A stretch of 64,000 bases of DNA from Veillonella infantium (GCF_002959895.1 NZ_PPDD01000007.1:1-64000); one strand, 5' to 3'. Numbered from the stretch's first letter, positions 28,482 through 38,021 are shown. Translations and numbers: made by a program. The notes: a model not told the origin generated them from the letters alone.

Positions 28482-29867
28482 TTATTGATAGAAATGTTTA
28501 GGATAACCTTTGAATCGTGTGAAGTGACGATACTTACGTGCTGCACGGTTAGGTTCGTTAACAGTTTTGTAACCAAAGCCATTGAATACTACATTCAATA
28601 AAACGGCTACAATACTACCAGCTGTGATACCAGATTTCAAAAGAATTTGTGCCCAAGCTGGGAAGTGTGCATAGATTTGAGGTGCTGCCAACGGAATCAT
28701 GGATACCCCAATACTAATTGCTACAAGCATTAAGTTATAGTTGCCATCGAAGCTAACTTTACCAAGGGAACGAATACCACTGGCAATAATCATACCAAAC
28801 ATAGCAATCCCTGCACCACCTAATACTGCATTAGGGATACTAGCTACAACAGCTGCTAATTTAGGGAAAAGACCTAATAAAATCAAAATTACACCGGATG
28901 CTGCTACAACGAAGCGGCTTTTTACGCGTGTTACAGCGATAAGGCCTACGTTTTGAGCGAATGCTGTGTAAGGGAAACTATTAAGCACACCACCGATAAG
29001 AGTGGATAAGCCATCGGCACGAAGCACTGCAGCTAACTCTTTTTGACCGATAGGTTTATCTACGATTTCACCAACAGCAATACTATCACCAGTTGTTTCT
29101 ACCATAACTACAAGCATTACAATGATCATAGAGATGATAGAAGCAAAATCAAAGGTTGGAAGGCCAAAGTAGAACGGTGTTACAACGGAAACCCATTGAG
29201 AACGACCTACTTCAGAGAAGTCTGTAATACCACAAATCATAGCAAGAGCAGTACCGAGGATAAGACCTACCAAGATAGCCAGATTACCTAGGAACCCTTT
29301 ACCAAATCGATATGTTAAAATAACGAGAATAAATGTAGCTACACCAAGAGCTATGTATAGTGGATCGCCGAAGTTTTTGTTACCTACGCCCCCACCCATC
29401 CAGTTAACTGCTACTGGCATCAAGTTGATACCGATAATAGTAATGATGGTACCTGTTACTACAGGTGGGAATAAACGGATTAAGCGACTAAAGAATGGTG
29501 CTACCAAGAATGTAAATATACCAGCCACGATAATAGCACCATAAATCGTATTAATATCATGCTGTTGGCCAATCAGAATCATCGGCCCTACAGAAGCAAA
29601 TGTTACACCTTGAATAAGAGGAATACGACCACCAACAGGACCAAAACCTAATGTTTGTATCAATGTGGCTACACCACATGTGAACAAATCGGCTGTGATC
29701 AAACGAATTAAATCCTCAATTGGCAAATGCATGGCTTGCGCAATAATGATTGGTACCGCTACGGCACCAGCATACATGGCCAACACGTGCTGTAAACCAT
29801 AAGCAAATAATTGCGGGATTGGCAGCATACCATCTACATGGTTGACACCAGATACACCTTTACTCAT
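28482..29867 (-). CDS. Xanthine/uric acid permease (NCS2 family)
   Basis: A 461-residue nucleobase:cation symporter-2 transporter with about 14 transmembrane segments. Its N-terminal segment QLFAYGLQHVLAMYAGAV is the usual NCS2 signature, with the substrate-binding Glu region VETTGDSIAVGEI and the NCS2 motif QNVGLIAVTRVKSRFV. It is probably specific for xanthine or urate given the upstream purine-degradation genes. I start at MSKG (29867) with GAGG eight bases upstream; a GTG at 29876 is too close. A close paralogue lies at 55200-56528. It is the last gene of the purine block before the terminator. Confidence 0.9.
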   Translation of the reverse strand: MSKGVSGVNHVDGMLPIPQLFAYGLQHVLAMYAGAVAVPIIIAQAMHLPIEDLIRLITADLFTCGVATLIQTLGFGPVGGRIPLIQGVTFASVGPMILIGQQHDINTIYGAIIVAGIFTFLVAPFFSRLIRLFPPVVTGTIITIIGINLMPVAVNWMGGGVGNKNFGDPLYIALGVATFILVILTYRFGKGFLGNLAILVGLILGTALAMICGITDFSEVGRSQWVSVVTPFYFGLPTFDFASIISMIIVMLVVMVETTGDSIAVGEIVDKPIGQKELAAVLRADGLSTLIGGVLNSFPYTAFAQNVGLIAVTRVKSRFVVAASGVILILLGLFPKLAAVVASIPNAVLGGAGIAMFGMIIASGIRSLGKVSFDGNYNLMLVAISIGVSMIPLAAPQIYAHFPAWAQILLKSGITAGSIVAVLLNVVFNGFGYKTVNEPNRAARKYRHFTRFKGYPKHFYQ

Positions 29868-29876
29868 AAGAATCAC

Positions 29877-30012
29877 CTCATATCTTACGTTTTAGTTACT
29901 AGTAAATAATATAGTCATACTATCGTACTTGATAGAGTTTAAAAATCTCATAGACTTCACGTGGGAACCTTGATGGCCAGGGGCTAATGCCCCTAACCAC
30001 TAAGCAAATATT
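29877..30012 (-). other. Leader between xanthine dehydrogenase and permease with a GC-rich stem
   Basis: The gap contains, on the minus strand, a stem with arms GGTTAGGGGC and GCCCCTGGCC around an ATTA loop (at about 29974-29997, two G-T wobbles) without a T-run, then about 110 AT-rich bases before the permease. Xanthine permease leaders often carry purine riboswitches, but I do not find the purine-aptamer core here. It may reduce or delay permease expression relative to the enzymes. Confidence 0.4.
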
Positions 30013-32562
30013 CTATTTTTTATAACCTGTATGTTGAATCGGCAAGGACCTACGTGGTTCTCCGTCGATACGACGATACGCATTTGCAATGGCTGGTGCA
30101 ATTGGGATACTGGAGATTTCACCAATACCTTTAGCGCCGTATGCATATTGTTCAGGTGTCCCTTTTTCAATAAGACTTACTTGAATTGGTGGACATTGTG
30201 TAGCTCTAAGAAGACCTAGAGTACCATATTTAGCTGTTACATAACCATCTTTATAAGGGAAGTCTTCTGTAACCGCATAGCCCATACCCATGATGGCACC
30301 ACCTTCAGCTTGACCAGAGCAAGATTGAGGATTAACTACACGACCTACATCGTATGCTACATGTAGTTCAGCAATTTTATTATCTTCCCCAATTCTAGCT
30401 ACACATGCACCATAACCATAAGCAACATGATTTTTTGGATGTGGTTTATCAGCGTTGAATGGATCTGTTTCACCAAGGAATTCTTCATAAATCTCTACAC
30501 CATTCAATTCTTCTAAGGTCTTAGTTTCTAACATTTCTTTCAAGCGAAGACTTGCTTTACGCGTTGCTTCACCAGTGAACACTGTTTGACGAGATGCAGT
30601 AGTTGTACCAGAGTCTGGAGTGCGTACTGTATCAGGGCGCTCTACAAATACTTTATCAGCTGTTAAACCAGTTGTTTCACATAGTACTTGAGTAGCCATA
30701 GTAGCCATACCTTGACCGATACAAGCTGCGCCAGTACGGATACGAACTTTACCATCCCGTACTTCTAAGATAACGCGACCAGTATCAGGTAAGCCTACAC
30801 CGATACCACTGTTTTTCAAACATACTGCAAGGCCTGTGCGGTCAGATGCATAGTATGCATCTTTTACGGCTTCTAAACATTCTGCTAATGCAGTTTCTTC
30901 AGAGCAAATTTGACCATTTGGTAAAGAATCACCAGGACGAACAACGTTTTTATAACGGAATTCCCATGGATCCATACCTACCAATGCAGCTAATTCATCA
31001 ATATTTTGTTCTTGACCAAAGATAGTTTGTGTTACACCGAACCCACGGAATGCACCACCAGGAACAGTATTTGTGTAAACACAAACGCCATCAAAGGCAA
31101 AGTTATCAAATTTGTAAGGACCACAAGAGTGTGTACCAGCACGTTGAAGTACTGGACCACCTAAGGATGCATAGGCACCACAGTTAGATACGATGTTTAC
31201 CTTACTTGCCACCAAGTTGCCTTCTGCATCACAAGCAGTAGTAATATCCATTTCCATCGCATGGCGCTTAGGGTGAATATTAAGGCTTTCTTGACGGGAG
31301 AAGAGAACCTTAGTTGGTTTACCTGTAAGCCAAGCTACAAGAGATGCATGATGTTGTACACTCATGTCCTCTTTACCACCAAAGCCGCCACCTACGAGCA
31401 TACTATGAACTTTTACAGATTCCTCAGGAATGCCAAGCATACGAGATACTTCATGGCGATCATCATAAACATTTTGGCTACCGGAATGTAAATGAATTAC
31501 ATCGCCTTCACGATATGCCACAGCACATTCAGGCTCCATGAACGCATGGTCTGTTTGAGGTGTGGAATAGTGATTTGTTACTACAAATGCAGCCTCTGCA
31601 ATAGCCTTATCTACATCGCCGCGAGATAATGTTTGACGAGACAATACATTTCCGTTTGGATGTAGCTGAGGTGCATCTGGTTTCAATGCTTCTAATGGGT
31701 CTACTACAGGCTCTAACTCAGTATAATCAACTTCAACGAGAGCAAGAACTTCATCTAAGTATTTTTTCTCAGTTGTCGCTACTAGTGCAATAGCATCACC
31801 GACATAACGAGTGATATCGCCTTCTGCAATGAGCACATCCCAGTCTGGTACCAAGTGACCAGTCTTATTGAATGGAACATCTTTAGCAGTTAAAGCCGTT
31901 ACACATTTAGGATGTGCAAGTGCTTTAGAAACATCAACGCGATCAACTCTAGCGCGAGGATATTTAGAGCGCAATGCTTTAGCATAAATCATGCCATCCA
32001 TATGTATATCATCAGCGTATTGTCCAGTACCTAGTGCTTTTTCCTCTGCATCTACACGGTGTAAACGAGCACCTACATTACCAGTTGTATCCTTTTCAGG
32101 AACTGGTAAGTTCTCACGGAACATTTTTGCTGCCAGCATAATGCCTTCTTCAATTTTTACATAGCCTGTACAACGACAAATGTTGCCTAAAATAGCTTTT
32201 TTTACATCATCAGGTGTAGGGTCATTATTTTCATCAATCAAAACTTTTGCACTAATAATCATACCTGGGATACAGAAACCACACTGCACCGCTCCGCATT
32301 CACCAAAAGCATAGGTGTATACCGCTTTTTCCCGTTCAGACAGTCCCTCAATTGTTACAACCGATTTACCATCTAATTGGGATAATTTAGTTACACAAGC
32401 CTTTGCTTTTTTTCCGTCTATAATTACTGTACACGTACCACAAGCACCAGCACTACAGCCTTCTTTAGTGCCCGTCAATTTCAAATCAGCTCTCAAGAAA
32501 TCAATTAAACGTTGATCCTCTTGAACCTCATGTTGGGTGCCATTCACTTGAAAGCGGTACAT
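30013..32562 (-). CDS. xdhD: Xanthine dehydrogenase/purine hydroxylase, fused 2Fe-2S and molybdenum subunit
   Basis: An 849-residue molybdenum hydroxylase. Residues 1-150 carry two complete [2Fe-2S] sites: Cys36, Cys41, Cys44 and Cys56, then Cys89, Cys94 (or Cys97), Cys129 and Cys131. The molybdopterin part has GGGFGGKE, GAFRGFGVTQ and the catalytic Glu in GAKGIGE. It lacks the FAD/NAD domain, and no FAD-subunit gene is present in the window. Its intact clusters set it apart from E. coli XdhD and resemble the group called selenium-dependent xanthine dehydrogenase, though no sel gene is seen here. I start at MYRF (32562), which has AGGAGG upstream. It probably oxidises purines with ferredoxin-type acceptors. 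Confidence 0.88.
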   Translation of the reverse strand: MYRFQVNGTQHEVQEDQRLIDFLRADLKLTGTKEGCSAGACGTCTVIIDGKKAKACVTKLSQLDGKSVVTIEGLSEREKAVYTYAFGECGAVQCGFCIPGMIISAKVLIDENNDPTPDDVKKAILGNICRCTGYVKIEEGIMLAAKMFRENLPVPEKDTTGNVGARLHRVDAEEKALGTGQYADDIHMDGMIYAKALRSKYPRARVDRVDVSKALAHPKCVTALTAKDVPFNKTGHLVPDWDVLIAEGDITRYVGDAIALVATTEKKYLDEVLALVEVDYTELEPVVDPLEALKPDAPQLHPNGNVLSRQTLSRGDVDKAIAEAAFVVTNHYSTPQTDHAFMEPECAVAYREGDVIHLHSGSQNVYDDRHEVSRMLGIPEESVKVHSMLVGGGFGGKEDMSVQHHASLVAWLTGKPTKVLFSRQESLNIHPKRHAMEMDITTACDAEGNLVASKVNIVSNCGAYASLGGPVLQRAGTHSCGPYKFDNFAFDGVCVYTNTVPGGAFRGFGVTQTIFGQEQNIDELAALVGMDPWEFRYKNVVRPGDSLPNGQICSEETALAECLEAVKDAYYASDRTGLAVCLKNSGIGVGLPDTGRVILEVRDGKVRIRTGAACIGQGMATMATQVLCETTGLTADKVFVERPDTVRTPDSGTTTASRQTVFTGEATRKASLRLKEMLETKTLEELNGVEIYEEFLGETDPFNADKPHPKNHVAYGYGACVARIGEDNKIAELHVAYDVGRVVNPQSCSGQAEGGAIMGMGYAVTEDFPYKDGYVTAKYGTLGLLRATQCPPIQVSLIEKGTPEQYAYGAKGIGEISSIPIAPAIANAYRRIDGEPRRSLPIQHTGYKK

Positions 32563-32579
32563 ATATAGCCCTCCTTTCA

Positions 32580-33929
32580 TTAAGGAATACATTCACCAAG
32601 ATATGATTCTGTTAAGGATCCATCTTGTACCACATGGTGACCTCTAAGGATTACATCTCGAACTTTACCTGTTACAGATATGCCCTCATAAGGTATATAG
32701 TCTGCCTTTGTATGGGCGGATTCTTTCGAAAGCACATGCTCAATGCGCTTATCAACAATTGTAATATCCCCATCGCTACCAACGGCTAACGTGCCCTTCT
32801 TAGGATACATACCGTAAAGCTTTGCAGGATTTTCACTAACTAATTTCATAAAATCTACAGCGCTCATATTGCATTGATTTACCAATACATCATAAGCTAC
32901 GATTCCTCGTTCCTCAGCACCTGGAATACCACCAGGTATACGAGTAAAATCATATCGACTTTTTAGTTTTTGATCATCAAAAGTAAAGCTACAATGATCA
33001 GACCCAATCGTTTGGAATATACCGTTTACTAAGGCATCCTTTAATTCCATTTGATCCTGAATTGTTCTCAGAGGTGGGCTCATCACATATTTAACACCTT
33101 CAAAATCAGGTAAGTTATATCGTGATTCATCGAGTACTAAATATTGTGGACATGTTTCACAAGTCACTTTATGCCCTAAGTTTCGTTCCCGAACAACCTC
33201 TTCTAGGCCCTCTTTAGAACTTATATGAACAATATGTACAGGATAGTCTAATGCAGCACCGATTGTACTAAAGCGCTTAATCGCTTCCGATTCAATCATG
33301 GCAGGTCTTGTGAGTGGATGATTGCTTACATCTAGTTCACCACGTTTACGTTTATCAGCTACGAGCGCATCAATAAGATCACCATTTTCACAGTGTGCTC
33401 CAACGAGAGCTCCTGTAGGTTTGATTGCCTCTATAGCATCATAAATTTCTCGATCTGTTAAACGGAAGCCATACGCTAAATACACTTTAAAAGATGATAC
33501 ACCAGCCTCTACGACCTTCGGTATCTCACGAGCTACATTTTCATTCATTTCTACAAGTTCCATATGGAATTTATAGTCACAGGAGCAATGCCCTGCGGCA
33601 CGCTCCTTATGAACCTCTAAGCCTTTACAAAGGGAGCCTTCCTCAGGAGAAGCAAAATTGATAATTGAAGTAGTCCCGCCAAGGATAGCAGCCTTTGTGC
33701 CACTATCAAAATCATCCGCAGTAGACGCTAAGGCATTTGTCATCTGAAAGTGTGTGTGTGGATCTATGAATCCAGGGAACACATAGCAATCTTTTGCATC
33801 AATTACTTTAGCTCCTTCTGGAACAGGAACGTGTTCATCGATGGCGACAATTTTGTCGCCATCAATTAATAAATCTCCGGTAAGGATTCGATCAGTTAAA
33901 ACCAAGTCCCCTTGTTGTATGATAATCAT
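32580..33929 (-). CDS. hyuA: Dihydropyrimidinase/hydantoinase-type amidohydrolase
   Basis: A 449-residue cyclic amidohydrolase of the D-hydantoinase family. Zinc ligands are His58 and His60 (DPHTHFQM), the carboxylated lysine Lys148 (SSFKVYLAYG), His179 (GAHCENGD), His in VHIVHISS and Asp in GSDHCSF, so the binuclear site is complete. In this cluster it would open an imide or ureide ring formed from a reduced purine. Its start overlaps the ygfK-like stop by four bases and it has only a weak own ribosome site, so it is translationally coupled. The exact substrate cannot be read from sequence. Confidence 0.88.
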   Translation of the reverse strand: MIIIQQGDLVLTDRILTGDLLIDGDKIVAIDEHVPVPEGAKVIDAKDCYVFPGFIDPHTHFQMTNALASTADDFDSGTKAAILGGTTSIINFASPEEGSLCKGLEVHKERAAGHCSCDYKFHMELVEMNENVAREIPKVVEAGVSSFKVYLAYGFRLTDREIYDAIEAIKPTGALVGAHCENGDLIDALVADKRKRGELDVSNHPLTRPAMIESEAIKRFSTIGAALDYPVHIVHISSKEGLEEVVRERNLGHKVTCETCPQYLVLDESRYNLPDFEGVKYVMSPPLRTIQDQMELKDALVNGIFQTIGSDHCSFTFDDQKLKSRYDFTRIPGGIPGAEERGIVAYDVLVNQCNMSAVDFMKLVSENPAKLYGMYPKKGTLAVGSDGDITIVDKRIEHVLSKESAHTKADYIPYEGISVTGKVRDVILRGHHVVQDGSLTESYLGECIP

Positions 33930-35617
33930 GATACATAGTACACATGCTCTTTACAGAAGGCATGTACAACTCCTTTCAATTCTTCAGGTAATGCATCAAT
34001 GTCACATACGGCTTCTTCACCTTTGAAGCGGTAACCACAGCTAGTGCCTGTGATGTAGAAACCATCATTTGTACTATCTGCTAAAGCTTCAGCATTGTGG
34101 AAGAATGTAATGCGATCCTTGTATGGTTGACAAGGTTCTACGCAATGACATGCACAGTTACCACACTCATTACAGCTTTGATCTACATGGACGATCAATT
34201 TAGCATCATTTACAGTAACGACTTCATTACATCTGTTAGGACATACGCGAACGCAAGCACCACACACTACGCGACAGTGGTAGTCAGAGCTACGTGTACC
34301 AGGGAAGGATGGCATTGCTTCACGTTTTTTCTTCATTGCATCGCTCTTCTTGAAGATTTTATTTTCACTAATATCTTTAGCAAGTTTAGCGATTAGATCT
34401 TTATGCACTTTCAAAGCAGCGTTGTAATCGGTAGATTCAACTTCATCTGCTAAGCCTTTGAAAGTATTGTAACCTTCGCCTTGGAGAAGAATTGTACATA
34501 CTGTTACAGGCCAGATACCACAATCAAAGATAGCTTTGATGTTTTGTTTTACAGCACCACCACTGTAAGACATTGGTAAACGTTCGCCGAATTGAGCACT
34601 TAAAAGTTCAGCTACGCCAATTGTTATAGGTAACAAGGATTTACCAGACATATACATTTGCTCACCTGGCAATTCATTGTTATGAATTTGTACAGGGAAT
34701 GTATTTGTCAATTTAACGCCAAAGATCTTGTTGTGTTTTTCACCAAGAGCGATAAGACGTTCTAACATTGGAACAGCTTTATCGAATTGAAGATCAACTT
34801 CGAATTGATGATCTTCAAAGTCAATATATTCAAAACCAGCATTATCTAATAACTCTCGAATACGTTTTGGACCTAATAATGTAGGGTTGCATTTCAAGTA
34901 TAGATGAAGACCTTTTTCACTGATTAGGTAAGAACAAATGGATTCGATTTCTTCAGCCGGGCAACCGTGCATTGTGGACAATGTGATTGCTTGGCAAAGT
35001 TCATCGCTAATAGAGTTGATATAATCAGCATCGATATGTTCAAACTCATCTACATGGTCAAGACACCATTGTTTGCATTCATCCCACATAGGAGATTGAG
35101 ATGCGCTACGCATTGTGTTGATGAATTTATCAACCATTGGGCTCTTAATACCAGCTAAATTGTAACCAACACTCATGATAAACAAGAAACCATCTGGATC
35201 GCCTAAGCCTAATTCTTTAGAGATCAATTTCAATGCAAACCATGCTTTGATGTATTCATCAGCAGCTTCATCACAGCTATATTCAGAAGACCACTCTACG
35301 TTGTATGTTTCGTCTACAGAGTAGATACAAGGTCTAGGAATACCTAATTCTTCACCGTACATAATTTGTACAGTTTTCAATTCGATGCAACGAGCACCAG
35401 CTACATAAGAAGCCACAATATTTTGTGCCAACTGTGTATTAGGGCCAGCTGCAGGACCTACAGGGTTTTCAATGGATTTACCAAAAATAGATAAGCGTTG
35501 ATCATGATTCGTACGATGAATTTTATTTACATTGTAAATACGATTGTACATCTTGTACTCAGTCATAATGTGGTTCATCAAATTTCCGAAACTTACCGGA
35601 TACATAATGTCACTCAT
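33926..35617 (-). CDS. ygfK: YgfK-like flavo/Fe-S oxidoreductase lacking the central FAD-NADPH module
   Basis: A 563-residue relative of E. coli YgfK (about 1030 residues). Residues 1-400 match its dihydroorotate-dehydrogenase-like barrel (GPAAGPNTQLAQN, ELKTVQI, TLSTMHGCP, GVKLTNT, YSGGA). Residues 445-500 match its C-terminal ferredoxin domain with two [4Fe-4S] sites (Cys448, 452, 455, 459 and Cys482, 485, 488, 492), followed by the same KDRITFF-type tail. The roughly 450-residue GltD-like FAD/NADPH domain that lies between them in E. coli is absent without any frameshift. The protein may reduce purines such as urate using external ferredoxin or flavodoxin. It lies between ssnA and hyuA. 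Confidence 0.85.
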   Translation of the reverse strand: MSDIMYPVSFGNLMNHIMTEYKMYNRIYNVNKIHRTNHDQRLSIFGKSIENPVGPAAGPNTQLAQNIVASYVAGARCIELKTVQIMYGEELGIPRPCIYSVDETYNVEWSSEYSCDEAADEYIKAWFALKLISKELGLGDPDGFLFIMSVGYNLAGIKSPMVDKFINTMRSASQSPMWDECKQWCLDHVDEFEHIDADYINSISDELCQAITLSTMHGCPAEEIESICSYLISEKGLHLYLKCNPTLLGPKRIRELLDNAGFEYIDFEDHQFEVDLQFDKAVPMLERLIALGEKHNKIFGVKLTNTFPVQIHNNELPGEQMYMSGKSLLPITIGVAELLSAQFGERLPMSYSGGAVKQNIKAIFDCGIWPVTVCTILLQGEGYNTFKGLADEVESTDYNAALKVHKDLIAKLAKDISENKIFKKSDAMKKKREAMPSFPGTRSSDYHCRVVCGACVRVCPNRCNEVVTVNDAKLIVHVDQSCNECGNCACHCVEPCQPYKDRITFFHNAEALADSTNDGFYITGTSCGYRFKGEEAVCDIDALPEELKGVVHAFCKEHVYYVS

Positions 35618-35645
35618 AATGTCACACTCCTTTAAAGCGCTTGTG

Positions 35646-36974
35646 TTATGGGTTTAGTCGTTTCCATAAACCTTTAGATGTTGCTAAAACTTCATTCATT
35701 ACTTCAGCTTTGTCGATGCCTTGTAACTTACGATCGATCATACGTGGTACACCATCACTAATAGTTGTTACCACATACATACCATTAGCACCGAATAATA
35801 AGTGACCATTGATGTTATTTTCATCAAGTGGCGTTGGTGCTGCGTAATCAAGAACGATTACGTCAGCTGCGGCACCTTTTTTAAGGATGCCAACTGTAGT
35901 ATCGAAGAATTCATTCGCCATTTTACGGTTGTTTTCGAATAGCATATGAGGAACTTCGCCCCAACCTACATATGGTTTATGTTGCTCATGTTTTACAAGG
36001 CAATTTGCCACTTTGTAAGATTCGAGCATGTCATTTGTATAACCATCTGTACCAAGACCAACTGTGATACCTGCACCTAATAGTTTTAAGATATCTGTTG
36101 TGCCTACTGCATTACCCATGTTACTTTCTGGATTATGTACAACCTTAGCTTGAGATTCTTTCAATAATTCCACATCTTGATCAGTTACATGTACGCAGTG
36201 ACCTGCAATACTCTTAGGACCTAAAATTCCTGCCTCTACAAGTCGTCTCACCGGTGTCATGCCATATTTTTCTTTACTATCTGCCACATCTTCAGGGCCT
36301 TCAGCAACATGAACGTGATAACCTAACTTGTCTTCATTTTGTGCTTTCACATAATCTAATGTTTCAGAACTTAACGTGAAGGATGCATGTAAGCCCATCA
36401 TAGCAGCGAGTCTAGATGGATCTTTTTTCGCTTCTTTACCAAAACGCACATTTTCTGCAACAGCAGCTTTCATTTGGTCAACACCGTTACGATCAGAGAC
36501 TTCATAGCATAAACAAGAACGAACACCGAACTGTTTAGCTACATCAGCAATTACAGATAAACTATTAGCAGTTTCACCATAACTTGCATGGTGGTCAAAA
36601 ATAGTAGTTACACCATTTTCAATACAGCCTAAATATGTAAGTAATGCACTAGCTTTCACATCTGGAGCTGTCAATTTATTATCTAAATAGAACCAGAGTC
36701 CTTCTAAAATTTCACCAAAGTTAGTTGGTGCTGGACCAGGCAAGGATAAGCCGCGTGCAAGAGCAGAGTAAATATGATGATGTGCATTTATAAAGCCTGG
36801 CATAATCAAACCGCCATGAGCATCAATAATTTCTGCATCTTTATATTGTTTGCATAATTCATCATATGTACCAATATCTATAATCTGAGTTCCGTCAATA
36901 ACAACAGCACCATCATAAATGATAGGTCTATCAGTATCGCGAGTAATTACAGTACCTTTTCCTAATATAATCAT
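35646..36974 (-). CDS. ssnA: SsnA-type amidohydrolase (aminohydrolase)
   Basis: A 442-residue metal-dependent amidohydrolase of the chlorohydrolase/guanine-deaminase superfamily. Metal ligands are His65 and His67 (NAHHHIYS), His in YHVHVAEG, His in AGHCVHV and Asp in LGTDGYT. SsnA is a constant member of ygfK/xdhD clusters and likely deaminates or hydrolyses a purine-derived intermediate. I start at MIILGKG (36974), six bases after GGAGG; an upstream in-frame start has no site. It is followed by the ygfK-like gene after 28 bases. Confidence 0.88.
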   Translation of the reverse strand: MIILGKGTVITRDTDRPIIYDGAVVIDGTQIIDIGTYDELCKQYKDAEIIDAHGGLIMPGFINAHHHIYSALARGLSLPGPAPTNFGEILEGLWFYLDNKLTAPDVKASALLTYLGCIENGVTTIFDHHASYGETANSLSVIADVAKQFGVRSCLCYEVSDRNGVDQMKAAVAENVRFGKEAKKDPSRLAAMMGLHASFTLSSETLDYVKAQNEDKLGYHVHVAEGPEDVADSKEKYGMTPVRRLVEAGILGPKSIAGHCVHVTDQDVELLKESQAKVVHNPESNMGNAVGTTDILKLLGAGITVGLGTDGYTNDMLESYKVANCLVKHEQHKPYVGWGEVPHMLFENNRKMANEFFDTTVGILKKGAAADVIVLDYAAPTPLDENNINGHLLFGANGMYVVTTISDGVPRMIDRKLQGIDKAEVMNEVLATSKGLWKRLNP

Positions 36975-37026
36975 AGGGCACCTCCCCAACGAAACGTTGG
37001 ATGCATACTTATAAATCCATATATTA

Positions 37027-37962
37027 TTATAATACGATACGCGTACCTGTTTTTCCTGCTATACCATCCTTAGATTTTTCTAATAATGTAATAATGGAAA
37101 CACGGCCTTTTTTAGATTCTGCAAAAGCAATAGCTGCTTCTACCTTAGGTTTCATAGAGCCTTCTGCAAATTCGCCTGCTGCTGCATATTTTTTCGCATC
37201 TGCCACGGTTATTTCATCTAGCCATTTTTCATTTTCTTTACCAAAATTAATGGCTACTTTTTCAACAGCTGTTAAGATAACGAGAACATCTGCATCAATT
37301 TCTTGGGCCAATAAACTACTTGTCCAGTCTTTATCGATAACGGCTGCTGCACCATGAAGTTCATTGCCCTCTCTAGTTACAGGGATACCGCCACCACCAC
37401 AAGCAACGATTAATTGTTTCCCTACCAAGCCTTTAATCGCTTCAATTTCGATAATTTCCTGAGGTGCTGGAGATGCTACTACACGGCGATATCCGCGACC
37501 AGAATCTTCTTTTACAACGTAATCGTAATTTTTTTCTGCGTATTCAGCTTCTTCTTTAGTCATAAAGTGACCGATTGGTTTTGTTGGATTTTGGAATCCA
37601 GGGTCATTTTGGTCAACTAATACTTGCGTAACCATTGTCATGGTTGGCAAATGTTCAATACCACGATTTAACAACTCTTCGTGAAGGGCATTTTGTAAGT
37701 CATACCCGATATATGCTTGGCTCATAGCCACACATACGGACAATGGTGTATTTGGTTGGCCTTCTACTTCACGTGTCAATGCAGCCATCGCATTGTTGAT
37801 CATACCAATTTGAGGACCATTGCCATGAGTTACTACCACATCACAATCAGCTTCTACTAAATCAATAATCGTTTTAGCTGTACTTTTTACTGCAATTTTT
37901 TGTTCCGGAAGGGAATTACCTAATGCATTCCCACCCAACGCTACTACAACTCTTTTTTTCAT
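37027..37962 (-). CDS. arcC: Carbamate kinase (YqeA/ArcC type)
   Basis: A 311-residue amino-acid-kinase-fold enzyme that makes ATP from carbamoyl phosphate and ADP. Motifs VVALGGNALG at the N-terminus, THGNGPQIG near residue 47, VASPAPQ in the middle and CGGGGIPV plus VIDKDWTSSLLA are diagnostic. No arginine deiminase genes are present. With YgeW as the carbamoyl-phosphate-forming partner, this is the substrate-level phosphorylation step of purine breakdown. I start at 37962 (MKKRVVV) six bases from GAGG. A terminator-like hairpin at 37992-38021 lies directly upstream. Confidence 0.93.
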   Translation of the reverse strand: MKKRVVVALGGNALGNSLPEQKIAVKSTAKTIIDLVEADCDVVVTHGNGPQIGMINNAMAALTREVEGQPNTPLSVCVAMSQAYIGYDLQNALHEELLNRGIEHLPTMTMVTQVLVDQNDPGFQNPTKPIGHFMTKEEAEYAEKNYDYVVKEDSGRGYRRVVASPAPQEIIEIEAIKGLVGKQLIVACGGGGIPVTREGNELHGAAAVIDKDWTSSLLAQEIDADVLVILTAVEKVAINFGKENEKWLDEITVADAKKYAAAGEFAEGSMKPKVEAAIAFAESKKGRVSIITLLEKSKDGIAGKTGTRIVL

Positions 37963-37991
37963 GTTATGCCTCATAACAAACTATTAAGAAT

Positions 37992-38021
37992 AAAAAGGGG
38001 CCATCAACACGGATGGCCCCT
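37992..38021 (-). terminator. Intrinsic terminator inside the purine cluster (ygeW | carbamate kinase)
   Basis: A perfect 10-bp stem AGGGGCCATC / GATGGCCCCT (37996-38005, 38012-38021) has a six-base loop and is followed on the minus strand by TTTTT. It sits 10 bases after the ygeW stop and about 30 bases before the carbamate-kinase start, so it either splits the cluster or acts as an attenuator. Confidence 0.8.
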
